Source: Paenibacillus sp. E222 | GTDB taxonomy: Bacteria; Bacillota; Bacilli; Paenibacillales; Paenibacillaceae | DNA length: 64,000 nt | Reading direction: 5' to 3' | Assembly (NCBI RefSeq): GCF_013401555.1 | Contig: NZ_CP058552.1 | Location: 3,968,001-4,032,000, forward strand | In this document: positions 24,500 through 32,061 of the stretch, piece by piece | How the letters are laid out: the number at the start of each line of letters is the position of its first letter | Position numbering within the stretch: position 1 is the stretch's first letter | Position numbers and translations under genes: made by a program | Notes under the pieces: generated by a model | Seen by the model: the letters and a program-made list of their open reading frames with translations, nothing else | Databases searched by the model: none | Told to the model about the DNA's origin: nothing

Positions 24500-25546
24500 T
24501 TATGATGTATAGTTTCTTCCCAATCCAAGCTCCGTCAATAACTGACGATAAGCGATCGAGGTACGGTCTGCGGGAATATGCGCTTCAGCATGCAGATCCA
24601 GTGGTAAATCCTCTGGCTTTTGGGATTCCACCATTTCTCGATCTTCCTCAAATACTTGCAAATTAAACTTGATTGTATCTTCAATTGGAGCATCCTTGTC
24701 AAAGTTACGGGTAATCGGACAGAACAATCGCGTAAAACGTGCGGAGATGGGAGAGGCACAGTTGAGAATGTTTAGCTTGTCGTTCTCTGGGAAGTGAACG
24801 GTAAGTGATGCGGCGAATGGTGGAAATACGCGGAATTCACGCAGCCACTGAAAACCCTCGGGTGCCACGTTGTCCTGCCCTTTGCCATAGTTGCTGACAG
24901 AACTCCAGTATTCGGCAAGCAGTTCATTGCCTTCTCGTTTTACTTTGTACTGGGGTACTTCCGTGTTGTTCCGGTCCCCGAACGTCTCGGTATGCACGTA
25001 GGCAAAATGGGATACATCCAGAAATCCTTCCATTTGACGTCCGGCAGAACCTGCGATATCAAAGTTAGGAGGAAGGATATTCATATAATCCGGATCATCC
25101 CATCCCGGGAATGCAGGAATCTGCTCGTCGGTACCTGCGAGTGAAGTCCAGATCAAGCCATAACGTTCAACCGCAGGATATACGATAAGTTTCAGTTTGG
25201 GAGAGATTTTGGAGCTCGGGTGTGCAGGTACGGCGGTGCATTTACCCTCACAGTTGTAACGGAAACCATGATATGGGCAGACAATTTCCCCATTTTCTAC
25301 CCAACCTTTACTGAGCGGAGCACCACGGTGAAAACAAAGATCCTTGGCAACGACAACTTTGTCATTGCTGCGATACAGGACCAAGCGGACATCAAGCAAT
25401 TGAGCGGAAAGTGGTTTATCTGTCACTTCGCCTGCCTGGGCAACTGGATACCAATATTGAGATAGTACATGCCAGTCTTCAGGGGAGAACGTGCAGCCGC
25501 GAGGCAGTTCGGATGTAAGTGGAGGATTGGAATTGGAAGTTATCAT
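24500..25546 (-). CDS. Rieske non-heme iron oxygenase, large subunit type
   Basis: A 348-residue ring-hydroxylating or O-demethylating oxygenase. The N-terminal Rieske domain binds a 2Fe-2S cluster through CFHRGAPLSKG and CPYHGFRYNCEG (Cys-x-His ... Cys-x2-His). The catalytic domain has the mononuclear iron motif DVSHFAYVHTETFGD. Overall arrangement is that of single-component PaO/VanA-like enzymes. The start is the ATG at 25546 with AAGGAG 8 nt upstream; a GTG three codons earlier would sit directly on that site. No ferredoxin or reductase gene is adjacent, so electrons come from an unlinked partner. It is divergent from an ECF41-controlled gene pair. Confidence 0.88.
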   Translation of the reverse strand: MITSNSNPPLTSELPRGCTFSPEDWHVLSQYWYPVAQAGEVTDKPLSAQLLDVRLVLYRSNDKVVVAKDLCFHRGAPLSKGWVENGEIVCPYHGFRYNCEGKCTAVPAHPSSKISPKLKLIVYPAVERYGLIWTSLAGTDEQIPAFPGWDDPDYMNILPPNFDIAGSAGRQMEGFLDVSHFAYVHTETFGDRNNTEVPQYKVKREGNELLAEYWSSVSNYGKGQDNVAPEGFQWLREFRVFPPFAASLTVHFPENDKLNILNCASPISARFTRLFCPITRNFDKDAPIEDTIKFNLQVFEEDREMVESQKPEDLPLDLHAEAHIPADRTSIAYRQLLTELGLGRNYTS

Positions 25547-25844
25547 GGAAGTCACTCCTTGCTAGGATAATGAATCGTTCATTTTTTATGTCAGGAAAGT
25601 TTACTTTGTAGCTGTATGTTACTACTCTTTTGTTTCGTGTATCAATATGTATCCTGATTATTTGTTCAAAATCACAAACAAAACATCAAACAGCTAACAT
25701 AAATACGGAAAAATCTTGTTTATACATAACGCATTACGTGAACTATATTCATACCTAGCAAGGTCCATTCAGGTTACTCATCTTAACTTTGCCGAGTTAA
25801 ATTCTGTGCCCAAAATATGCTGAAGAAATTTTTTTATAGAAAAG
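25547..25844. other. Divergent intergenic region with a palindromic operator candidate
   Basis: No gene. AATGAA-TCG-TTCATT at 25569-25583 is a perfect 6+6 inverted repeat 23-37 bp upstream of the Rieske start and may be a repressor site. The remainder is AT-rich with no further recognisable element until the ECF promoter at 25845. Confidence 0.45.
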
Positions 25845-25871
25845 TGTCACAGATGTGAGCCTTGATTTGTC
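25845..25871 (+). promoter_or_regulatory. ECF41-type promoter
   Basis: TGTCACA (25845-25851), 16 bp, then TGTC (25868-25871). The published ECF41 target motif is TGTCACA-N16-CGTC, so there is one mismatch. It lies about 35 bp before the carboxymuconolactone-decarboxylase-like gene that is co-located with the ECF41 sigma gene. Confidence 0.75.
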
Positions 25872-25906
25872 TTCAGGTTGTAGACCAAAATACGGAGGCG
25901 AATGCA

Positions 25907-26353
25907 ATGAGTTTAAGAGTGAATTATAGAAGGGCTAACCCGGGTGCTTTCAAAGCAATGATGGCATTGGAGCAGCACATTTCGGGTCAGTTTAAAGACA
26001 AGCCATTATATGAGCTGCTGAAAATCCGTGTCTCGCAAATCAATGGCTGTGCGTTCTGTCTCGATATGCATGCCAAAGATCTGTTGAAGCTTGGAGATTA
26101 TGCCGATCACATTTTGCTGCTGAGTGTGTGGCGCGAGGTGCCTTTGTTTACGGAAAAAGAACGTGTTATGCTGGAGCTGGCTGAAGCAGTAACACTTATT
26201 TCGGAGCAAGGCGTACCACTTGAATTGTATGAAAAAGTTAGAGAGCATTTCAGTGAGGCCGAACTGGTGGATCTGATCATGGCGATTAATACCATTAATA
26301 GCTGGAACCGGATTGCCATTACAACAGGGATGTACCCTGGCTGCTTTGAATAA
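25907..26353 (+). CDS. Carboxymuconolactone decarboxylase/AhpD-family protein
   Basis: A 148-residue protein of the AhpD-like fold. The redox or proton-relay motif INGCAFCLDMHAKDLLKLG (CxxC-x3-H) is intact, and the following EVPLFTEKERVMLELAEAVT helix is typical of the family. Members are peroxidase-like or decarboxylases. In ECF41 loci this is one of the standard target gene types (carboxymuconolactone decarboxylase, oxidoreductase or epimerase). The start ATG at 25907 has GGAGG 8 nt upstream; a longer frame from 25862 has no ribosome site and would include promoter sequence. It is followed 36 bp later by the sigma factor. Confidence 0.9.
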   Translation: MSLRVNYRRANPGAFKAMMALEQHISGQFKDKPLYELLKIRVSQINGCAFCLDMHAKDLLKLGDYADHILLLSVWREVPLFTEKERVMLELAEAVTLISEQGVPLELYEKVREHFSEAELVDLIMAINTINSWNRIAITTGMYPGCFE

Positions 26354-26389
26354 GTAAACTTTCGACCATCTGCCAGAGGAGGCCATCTC

Positions 26390-27316
26390 ATGCAATTCAA
26401 TTCCCTCACCAATGAGCCAGAAGTGTCTTCTCTGGAAGTTGGTGAATTGTATATTCGTTACAAAGCCTACGCCTTTTCCATTGCTTATCGCATGCTTGGC
26501 AGTGTTGTGGAGGCTGAAGATATGGTGCAGGATTGTTTTACGGAACTTCAGAGCAAGTCTCTTGATGATATCCGTAATGCCAAGTCCTATATTGCTAAAC
26601 TAATCGTAAACCGAAGTCTGAACCTATTAAATTCTGCCCGTAATCAAAGGGAAAGCTATGTTGGAGAATGGCTTCCCGAGCCAATGAGTGACAGTGAAAT
26701 GGGTAACATCCCGGAAGAAACTGTGCAGCAGAAGGAGATGATTTCCTACGCTTATCTGGTTATGCTGGAACAGCTTTCCCCGATGGAGCGAGCCGTTTTG
26801 GTGCTTCGTGAGGCATTCCAGTATGATTATACGGAAATAGCGGAGTGGCTGGGCAAATCAGAAAGCAACTGCCGTCAGATCTTTAGCCGGGCGAGACGTA
26901 AGCTTCCCGACAGACCTTTGCCGATGGAACAGAGTTCTGCGAATTATGCTGCAAAGGAGCAATTGCTGGCTCGTTTTACAACCGCTTTTCTAAATTATGA
27001 TGTCTCCGAGATGCTCGAGCTTCTTGCTGAACAACCCGTATTTACGGCAGATGGCGGTGGACGTGTGCATACGGTTATGAAAACGATGAGAGTTCGTAAG
27101 GGCGTACTTGCCTTGTTGACCTCTCGCCGGGTGCTTACCCGATTGCGAGAACGAGAGTGGGTGCCCACATTTATTAACGGAGAGCAACACCTTGCGTTAC
27201 TGGAAAACGGACAGTTGTCCGAAGTGCTGTGTTTGGAGCTGGACTCTCTTGGAGAGCGAATAAAGGGGTTCTATCTTGTTGTGAATCCAGACAAACTTAC
27301 ATCGGTATCGAGATAA
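26390..27316 (+). CDS. ECF41-group RNA polymerase sigma factor with C-terminal SnoaL-like domain
   Basis: A 308-residue sigma factor. Sigma-2 region: YKAYAFSIAYRMLGSVVEAE then DMVQDCF. The linker carries the ECF41 hallmark WLPEP at about residues 92-96. Sigma-4: LSPMERAVLVLREAFQYDYT then EIAEWLGKSESNCRQIFSRA. The fused C-terminal domain (about 200-300) has the SnoaL-like fold and ends with the second hallmark, NPDKL. ECF41 factors lack an anti-sigma factor; the C-terminal domain itself modulates activity. Gene order with a CMD-family partner and the TGTCACA promoter upstream fit autoregulation of the pair. Confidence 0.92.
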   Translation: MQFNSLTNEPEVSSLEVGELYIRYKAYAFSIAYRMLGSVVEAEDMVQDCFTELQSKSLDDIRNAKSYIAKLIVNRSLNLLNSARNQRESYVGEWLPEPMSDSEMGNIPEETVQQKEMISYAYLVMLEQLSPMERAVLVLREAFQYDYTEIAEWLGKSESNCRQIFSRARRKLPDRPLPMEQSSANYAAKEQLLARFTTAFLNYDVSEMLELLAEQPVFTADGGGRVHTVMKTMRVRKGVLALLTSRRVLTRLREREWVPTFINGEQHLALLENGQLSEVLCLELDSLGERIKGFYLVVNPDKLTSVSR

Positions 27317-27357
27317 TACTTTTTTGGAATGGAATTAGTAGGGCTCAAGGCTTGCTA

Positions 27358-27397
27358 AAGCGGCACATCCTGTAAAGAGGAGTGCCGCTTCTTTTTT
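27358..27397 (+). terminator. Terminator after the sigma factor gene
   Basis: AAGCGGCAC (27358-27366) pairs with GTGCCGCTT (27382-27390), followed by CTTTTTT. Confidence 0.85.
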
Positions 27398-27402
27398 ATT
27401 TA

Positions 27403-28359
27403 TTAATCATTGGCAAACAGGCTTTCAACATGGTCAGTGATTTCTTTGATTTCTGGGGTAAGTTCGTCGTTACTCTTATCGAGAAGATGCAAAATCTTAT
27501 CCACTGTATCCAGAAGTACACTCTTCGTGTTAGGCTCCCTATTTGCCACAGCCTTCTCGTATGCTTTTTTCACTTCTGGATCGATAGTACGAATTTCTTC
27601 TTCCGTGTACCAGTTATAGGCGGGAGAGTTATCACTTCCATAAAACAGGTAATCAACATACAGCGAATTCTTAACTGCTGACGTACGATTAGAGCTTGGG
27701 AAGTTGTTCAGGAAAGCCTCCTTCTCTAGAGTACGCCGGATGAGTTCATCCCAGGTTATGATAAAGGCCGCATCGGAAGTTGTGGGCTGGTTGGATTCCG
27801 CAGCCATAATATCAATGTAAGCAAAAATGTCAGGTTTCACGTAGGGCTGAAACTTTTTGTACATCTCATAATTGATGATGGGATAGTATAGACCTTCACT
27901 GGTTTCCAGTTTGAATCCCAGATCGGAAGCTTCCTGCAAGAGCTTGCGAACCGTCGGATCTTTAATCACTTTGAGCAGACTGCTATATGTAAGCTTTTGT
28001 TCATAACCTATGCTGGAATGGGCTTCATAGAGAACACTTTGAAACAGTTCCGTATACATTTTTTGATCCAAGTCAGCCAGTCTGATCTTTTGCAAATTCT
28101 CCAGTTGAAGGGTCATCAAGGTAGCCTGCCAAGGGCCGACTTCATCGATATGATTCAATAGATATTTACGTGCCTGATCCAGGCTGGGTGTGGATTTCAC
28201 TGCATTTTTTGAAAATATTTGAAATTGTTGATATACCGTTTTGGAAGCTGGGTCAGGTGCAGCCAATGTAGTTTGAGATGTTGTCAGAGTTGCACAGATG
28301 GCTGTAAAGCTTAATGTGATGGCCAGAAAACCAAGTTTAATCGATGGATTCAATCGCAT
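27403..28359 (-). CDS. Secreted hypothetical protein
   Basis: A 318-residue exported protein that I do not recognise. The N-terminal signal peptide is clear (LGFLAITLSFTAICATLTTS, with cleavage after TTLAA near residue 34). The mature part is mainly helical, with YLLNHIDEVGPWQATLMTLQ and LENLQKI, and later ITWDELIRRTLEKEAFLNNF. No catalytic motif is visible. I place the start at the ATG at 28359, which has GGGAGG 7 nt upstream. A longer frame from 28434 lacks a ribosome site. It is monocistronic and converges on the sigma factor terminator. Confidence 0.75.
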   Translation of the reverse strand: MRLNPSIKLGFLAITLSFTAICATLTTSQTTLAAPDPASKTVYQQFQIFSKNAVKSTPSLDQARKYLLNHIDEVGPWQATLMTLQLENLQKIRLADLDQKMYTELFQSVLYEAHSSIGYEQKLTYSSLLKVIKDPTVRKLLQEASDLGFKLETSEGLYYPIINYEMYKKFQPYVKPDIFAYIDIMAAESNQPTTSDAAFIITWDELIRRTLEKEAFLNNFPSSNRTSAVKNSLYVDYLFYGSDNSPAYNWYTEEEIRTIDPEVKKAYEKAVANREPNTKSVLLDTVDKILHLLDKSNDELTPEIKEITDHVESLFAND

Positions 28360-28497
28360 CCAAAAACCTCCCATGTTACATGATGAGTAGTGTGACCACA
28401 TTCTGATTAAACCAGTTTCTGGTAATTGAATCAAGGTAGAATTCCTTAAAAATAAAATGTGTTACCCAAGGTAGCTGCAACATTGGATGATTCTGGA

Positions 28498-28557
28498 AAC
28501 AACAAAGAACAGCATCTTTCAACCTTGAGTGGGTTGAAGATACTGTTCTTTGTTGTT
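28498..28557. terminator. Very long near-perfect hairpin
   Basis: About 27 bp pair between 28498-28524 (begins AACAACAAAGAACAG) and 28531-28557 (ends CTGTTCTTTGTTGTT) with two mismatches and a 6-nt loop. It lies just after the CotF-like gene on the minus strand. Confidence 0.75.
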
Positions 28558-28572
28558 CAAACTCATTTTATA

Positions 28573-29232
28573 TTAATGAAGGGGCGGTTTATTATGGGTT
28601 GGCATCTGAGGTGCACCATTTGCTGGAACGTATGCCTGAAGCATCTGCGTGGTATCATTTGCATTTAGCTGAGGCACTTGATAATAAGCGTTTTGATTTT
28701 GATACATGAAAATTTCGTAGGCCATCTCGATAAACTGTTGAACCTGCGAAGCGATGACTCGGCGCACGGCTCCATTCGTAATTTCAGGAGCAGACATAGC
28801 CAGCAAGGAGGCGTGAGACTTAATCAGTCCCAGCATATGACCGCTGATGCCTGCATCTTTCACATCCGAAAGGGATTGGTTTGGCTTTTTTGGAGCGGAC
28901 GGCTTCAGGCCATATACAGGAGGTACGATGTTTGGAATCATGTAGGTTGCAGTCTCTTGCTGCGGTTTGTGTCCAGTCGAGAAACATTCTGCAGTCAAAT
29001 TGTATTGGGACAACATGAAGTTGTATTGACGATCAAGGATATCCAACAGTTCGTTGTCTTGTACAAACGTCCTGAAGATCATGTATTGATCCAACACGTT
29101 GATGGCTCCTGACAGAATTTCATGCATATCGAACATTTCATGTCCGCCATGGTTCATCTGAGGTGTGAAGCCAGGATTTGCATTAGTTGCAGGTTGCATT
29201 CGGTTTGGAGGCTGTATTGAATTTGGATTCAT
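28573..29232 (-). CDS. CotF-family spore coat protein
   Basis: A 219-residue protein with a Coat F domain. The N-terminal 30 residues are Asn/Pro/Gln-rich, followed by EMFDMHEILSGAINVLDQYM then IFRTFVQDNELLDILDRQYN. The second half contains KDAGISGHMLGLIKSHASLL and VRRVIASQVQQFIEMAYEIF. This pairing of ferritin-like helices is the CotF pattern. The tail is Asn/Gln/Pro-rich. Such proteins are components of the spore coat made in the mother cell, so a SigE/SigK promoter is expected but was not identified. The ribosome site AAAGGAG is somewhat far (13 nt) from the ATG. Confidence 0.85.
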   Translation of the reverse strand: MNPNSIQPPNRMQPATNANPGFTPQMNHGGHEMFDMHEILSGAINVLDQYMIFRTFVQDNELLDILDRQYNFMLSQYNLTAECFSTGHKPQQETATYMIPNIVPPVYGLKPSAPKKPNQSLSDVKDAGISGHMLGLIKSHASLLAMSAPEITNGAVRRVIASQVQQFIEMAYEIFMYQNQNAYYQVPQLNANDTTQMLQAYVPANGAPQMPTHNKPPLH

Positions 29233-29348
29233 TGTGAATTTGATTCTCCTTTGGGAAATGGTATGATCTTAGTATGGTCTTCAACAGTAAAATTATGTAA
29301 TGTGTGTTGGTTTTAAGCGAAAATAGAGACAGGTATGGTGGTGGTTGG

Positions 29349-29882
29349 ATGGAAACCGATTGGAGTGTTCCCAAAGCGTTATTCGTTAAACATTATGGGA
29401 GCGCTGTTCAGATGCATCGTGGTGGAGTTTATACAGAGTATAAGCAATGGGATGTGCCGCAGGAGCTGGAGCAGACATGGATGGATGAAAGAATAGTTCA
29501 GTTAACCTCTGAATTATCTATAATGAACTGGGACGCGATTGATGAGCTTACGTCAATTGCCAGATATCATGCGAATCCGCTAATTATTAATGCAATCACA
29601 GCATTCGCATCAAGACAACTGACGAGTGCGGACAGTATGGTGCGTCTGATGTATGCGGAACGTGTGATTGAGTTGATTAAGCGATATGAATCGATTATTC
29701 CGGTGCATAAGCTGCGTGAAGCCTATCAACTGACAATGAACTTGTTGGAGGATGTAGTAACGAAACCGTTGGTGCTTGATCCGGGACATGAACTACAGCA
29801 ATATGGGTTAAAGGATAAACGTGGACTGAATCTGCGTGTGGAAAAGAACAAGGAAGAGATCATCCGATATTTTCGGAACTGA
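29349..29882 (+). CDS. Hypothetical protein
   Basis: A 177-residue protein of unknown family beginning METDWSVPKALFVKHYGSAV. It is mostly alpha-helical (IARYHANPLIINAITAFASR, then MVRLMYAERVIELIKRYESI) without signal peptide or metal motif. The ATG at 29349 is preceded only by a GGTGG-type ribosome site. A GTG at 29304 would add 15 unremarkable residues. It lies 34 bp upstream of the DUF1361 gene and probably shares its transcript. Confidence 0.55.
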   Translation: METDWSVPKALFVKHYGSAVQMHRGGVYTEYKQWDVPQELEQTWMDERIVQLTSELSIMNWDAIDELTSIARYHANPLIINAITAFASRQLTSADSMVRLMYAERVIELIKRYESIIPVHKLREAYQLTMNLLEDVVTKPLVLDPGHELQQYGLKDKRGLNLRVEKNKEEIIRYFRN

Positions 29883-29916
29883 ATGTATTTCATTGAATCA
29901 AGCGAGGTAAATATCA

Positions 29917-30645
29917 TTGAGAAAATTGAACTATATCAAAATATTTATTTTCCTTAGTGTGGTCACAGTGGTGACTATAGGTTTGTATTACGCGGCAGCG
30001 GATTGGCTGGAGCAGCGCTATTTTCGCTTCCTTATCTGGAATCTGTTTTTGGGCTGGATTCCGTTTGTATTCTCCTATGTGGCCTATGGCTTTAGCCATG
30101 CTAAATGGAAAGGGGCAGCAGGGTTTGCCGTTGCAAGCGGACTGCTCTGGCTATTGTTCTTTCCGAACTCGTCTTACATTGTAACGGATCTTGTTCACCT
30201 GACGGCACGCAGTTCCCGCTATTATGACGGCGGCAATGGATTGGACTACAAGTACTGGTATGATTTAATTGTGGTCTTGATGTTCGTTTGGACAGGTTTA
30301 TTGCTCGGATTTCTGTCGATGTATCAGCTTCAGGAAGTGATTCATCACAAAATGGGGCGATGGGTTTCATGGATCTTTGTGCTTGGAGGTTGTGCTCTGG
30401 GAAGTTACGGTGTCCTGCTGGGACGTGTTTATCGCCTGAACAGCTGGGATGCGTTAACCAATCGAGAGACGCTGGTTGAACTTATGCATGAGAGTGTAAG
30501 TCGTCCATCGCTGGCTTTCTGTATGTTCTTTGGTACGTTTATTCTTACGATTTACGCAACGTTATACTATCTAATTAATACAAGAACTTTCCGTGATAGG
30601 AAGACGGAGGTCGGAAGTTCGGAGGCTGATCTGCAAAGCTTGTGA
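29917..30645 (+). CDS. DUF1361 integral membrane protein
   Basis: A 242-residue protein with about seven hydrophobic helices: IKIFIFLSVVTVVTIGLYYA; FLIWNLFLGWIPFVFSYVAY; GAAGFAVASGLLWLLFFPNS; and later LIVVLMFVWTGLLLGFLSMY. The diagnostic DUF1361 element FFPNSSYIVTDLVHL follows helix 3, and the second signature RVYRLNSWDAL is present. The function of the family is unknown. The start is TTG at 29917 with GAGGT upstream. Confidence 0.8.
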   Translation: MRKLNYIKIFIFLSVVTVVTIGLYYAAADWLEQRYFRFLIWNLFLGWIPFVFSYVAYGFSHAKWKGAAGFAVASGLLWLLFFPNSSYIVTDLVHLTARSSRYYDGGNGLDYKYWYDLIVVLMFVWTGLLLGFLSMYQLQEVIHHKMGRWVSWIFVLGGCALGSYGVLLGRVYRLNSWDALTNRETLVELMHESVSRPSLAFCMFFGTFILTIYATLYYLINTRTFRDRKTEVGSSEADLQSL

Positions 30646-30686
30646 TATACAAGAGTATGGCATGTCTAGTTCTAATAAAGCTAAAC

Positions 30687-30735
30687 AAATAACCCTCAAC
30701 TATTCGGGAACACGCCCAAATGGTTGGGGGTTATT
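30687..30735. terminator. Terminator between convergent genes
   Basis: AAATAACCCTCAACTA (from 30687) pairs with TGGTTGGGGGTTATTT (to 30735) with minor mismatches; A/T tracts lie on both sides. Confidence 0.75.
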
Positions 30736-30764
30736 TATTATCCATTAAACGAAACGTAAGAATG

Positions 30765-31739
30765 TTATAGGCATTTTAACAGTTCAGGTGCAATCCGTTT
30801 GGGGAATACATCCAGCGGAGGTTTTTCCTTCTTTCGTTTGTCATTGGTGAGCACGGCAACGAGTTCCAGAGCCGGGACGATATATACAAATTGACCGCCA
30901 AATCCACGGGCGTAGTAATAGTGAAGTATGGGAGCGGGCTGTTCCGCAACCTGAGCTTCGGAAGTTTCGTTGGTGTAGGCATCCACCCACCAATGCCAAG
31001 CGTAACTGCCATGATTGGGTGGGGTAACTGGAATGGCAGGTTTTGTAGAGCGGCTAACAAGATCACTCGAAATCAGCGACTGCCCGTCCCACATGCCTTG
31101 TTGCAAAAACAGTTGTCCGAATTTCAGTAAATCCTTCGGCAACATCTTTAAGCCGAACCCCCCGGTATGTACCCCCTGTGGGTCGCTTTCCCATTCATAC
31201 TGTTGAATTCCCAGTGGGCAAAATAGATAACGTTCCGCAAACTCAGCTACGGACATACCTGTACTATGCATGAGGATGGCAGACAATATCTGTGATACCC
31301 CTGAATTGTATTCCATATATGTACCTGGCACATGACTTAAGCGTTGCTCCAGCGCAAAATTCACCCAGTGATCTGTACGCGTCATACGCGGAAATGAATT
31401 CTGTCCTCCGAATTCATCCCAGTTGAAGCCAGCCGTCATGGTTAATAACTGCTCCAACGTTATTTCCGGTTTGCGGGGGTCAGGGTCTGATATCAGCTGT
31501 GGGAAGAAGGTGGAGATCGGCGTGTCAGCCTCAGGCAGCACCCCTTGATCCATAGCAATACAGATGAGCGCGGACAGCACACTTTTGGTACAGGAATTGA
31601 CTTTGGCAATATGGGTTGCTGCTTCTTGATTGCGGTAGTGCTCGTATATGATCTCACCACGTACGCTGACTAAACAACTGCGCAGATCCAGCGGCGGGAT
31701 CATTGGATGCAACATGGATGGTATGGATGAAGGATTCAT
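30765..31739 (-). CDS. Class C beta-lactamase-related serine hydrolase
   Basis: A 324-residue protein of the AmpC/PBP4*/esterase-VIII family. The nucleophile motif SCTKSVLSAL (SxxK), the tyrosine motif YNSG (YxN-like) and the third motif YYARGFGGQ in place of KTG are in the right order. LTMTAGFNWDEFGG is a further family block. There is no signal peptide, so it acts in the cytoplasm and is more likely an esterase or D-amino-peptidase than an antibiotic-resistance enzyme. The start ATG has AAAGGA 4 nt upstream. Natural substrate unknown. Confidence 0.85.
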   Translation of the reverse strand: MNPSSIPSMLHPMIPPLDLRSCLVSVRGEIIYEHYRNQEAATHIAKVNSCTKSVLSALICIAMDQGVLPEADTPISTFFPQLISDPDPRKPEITLEQLLTMTAGFNWDEFGGQNSFPRMTRTDHWVNFALEQRLSHVPGTYMEYNSGVSQILSAILMHSTGMSVAEFAERYLFCPLGIQQYEWESDPQGVHTGGFGLKMLPKDLLKFGQLFLQQGMWDGQSLISSDLVSRSTKPAIPVTPPNHGSYAWHWWVDAYTNETSEAQVAEQPAPILHYYYARGFGGQFVYIVPALELVAVLTNDKRKKEKPPLDVFPKRIAPELLKCL

Positions 31740-32061
31740 AGTGTCCTTTCTTATCGGGGACTTGTCCCATAAATTGAGTGTTCATTAGAAAAGGTTTGAA
31801 TCATTATCTTAGCATATGAATAAATAAGTTCTCAATTCATCGACCTCAGGCTCTGGGAGTAGTAAGAACTGGACCGCAGACTGATTCAGATGTTCATATT
31901 TATTGGTACAATCGGGGCACATAATAAATGGGGTTATTTTACAGAAAAAAAGGAACATGAGCTTTGGTCCGTAGGGTTTGACATATCGGTAAAAGTAATT
32001 ACATAAAGTGTACCTGATTATTCCAAAGTAGTGTTCCATGCAAAGGAGCTAGTGGTTATTC
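31740..32061. other. Upstream region of the ABC exporter operon
   Basis: No supported gene. A likely promoter is TTGACA at 31978-31983 with ACATAA at 32001-32006 (17-bp spacer), about 55 bp before the permease start. A minus frame at 31809-32039 contains a CPDC pair but has no ribosome site. I see no terminator for the serine hydrolase promoter side. Confidence 0.45.

Noticed and set aside
31809..32039. 76-residue minus-strand frame with CPDC, possible zinc protein
   Set aside because: No ribosome site before any start codon, and it overlaps the likely promoter of the ABC operon. Not enough support, although its C-terminal half looks somewhat protein-like.
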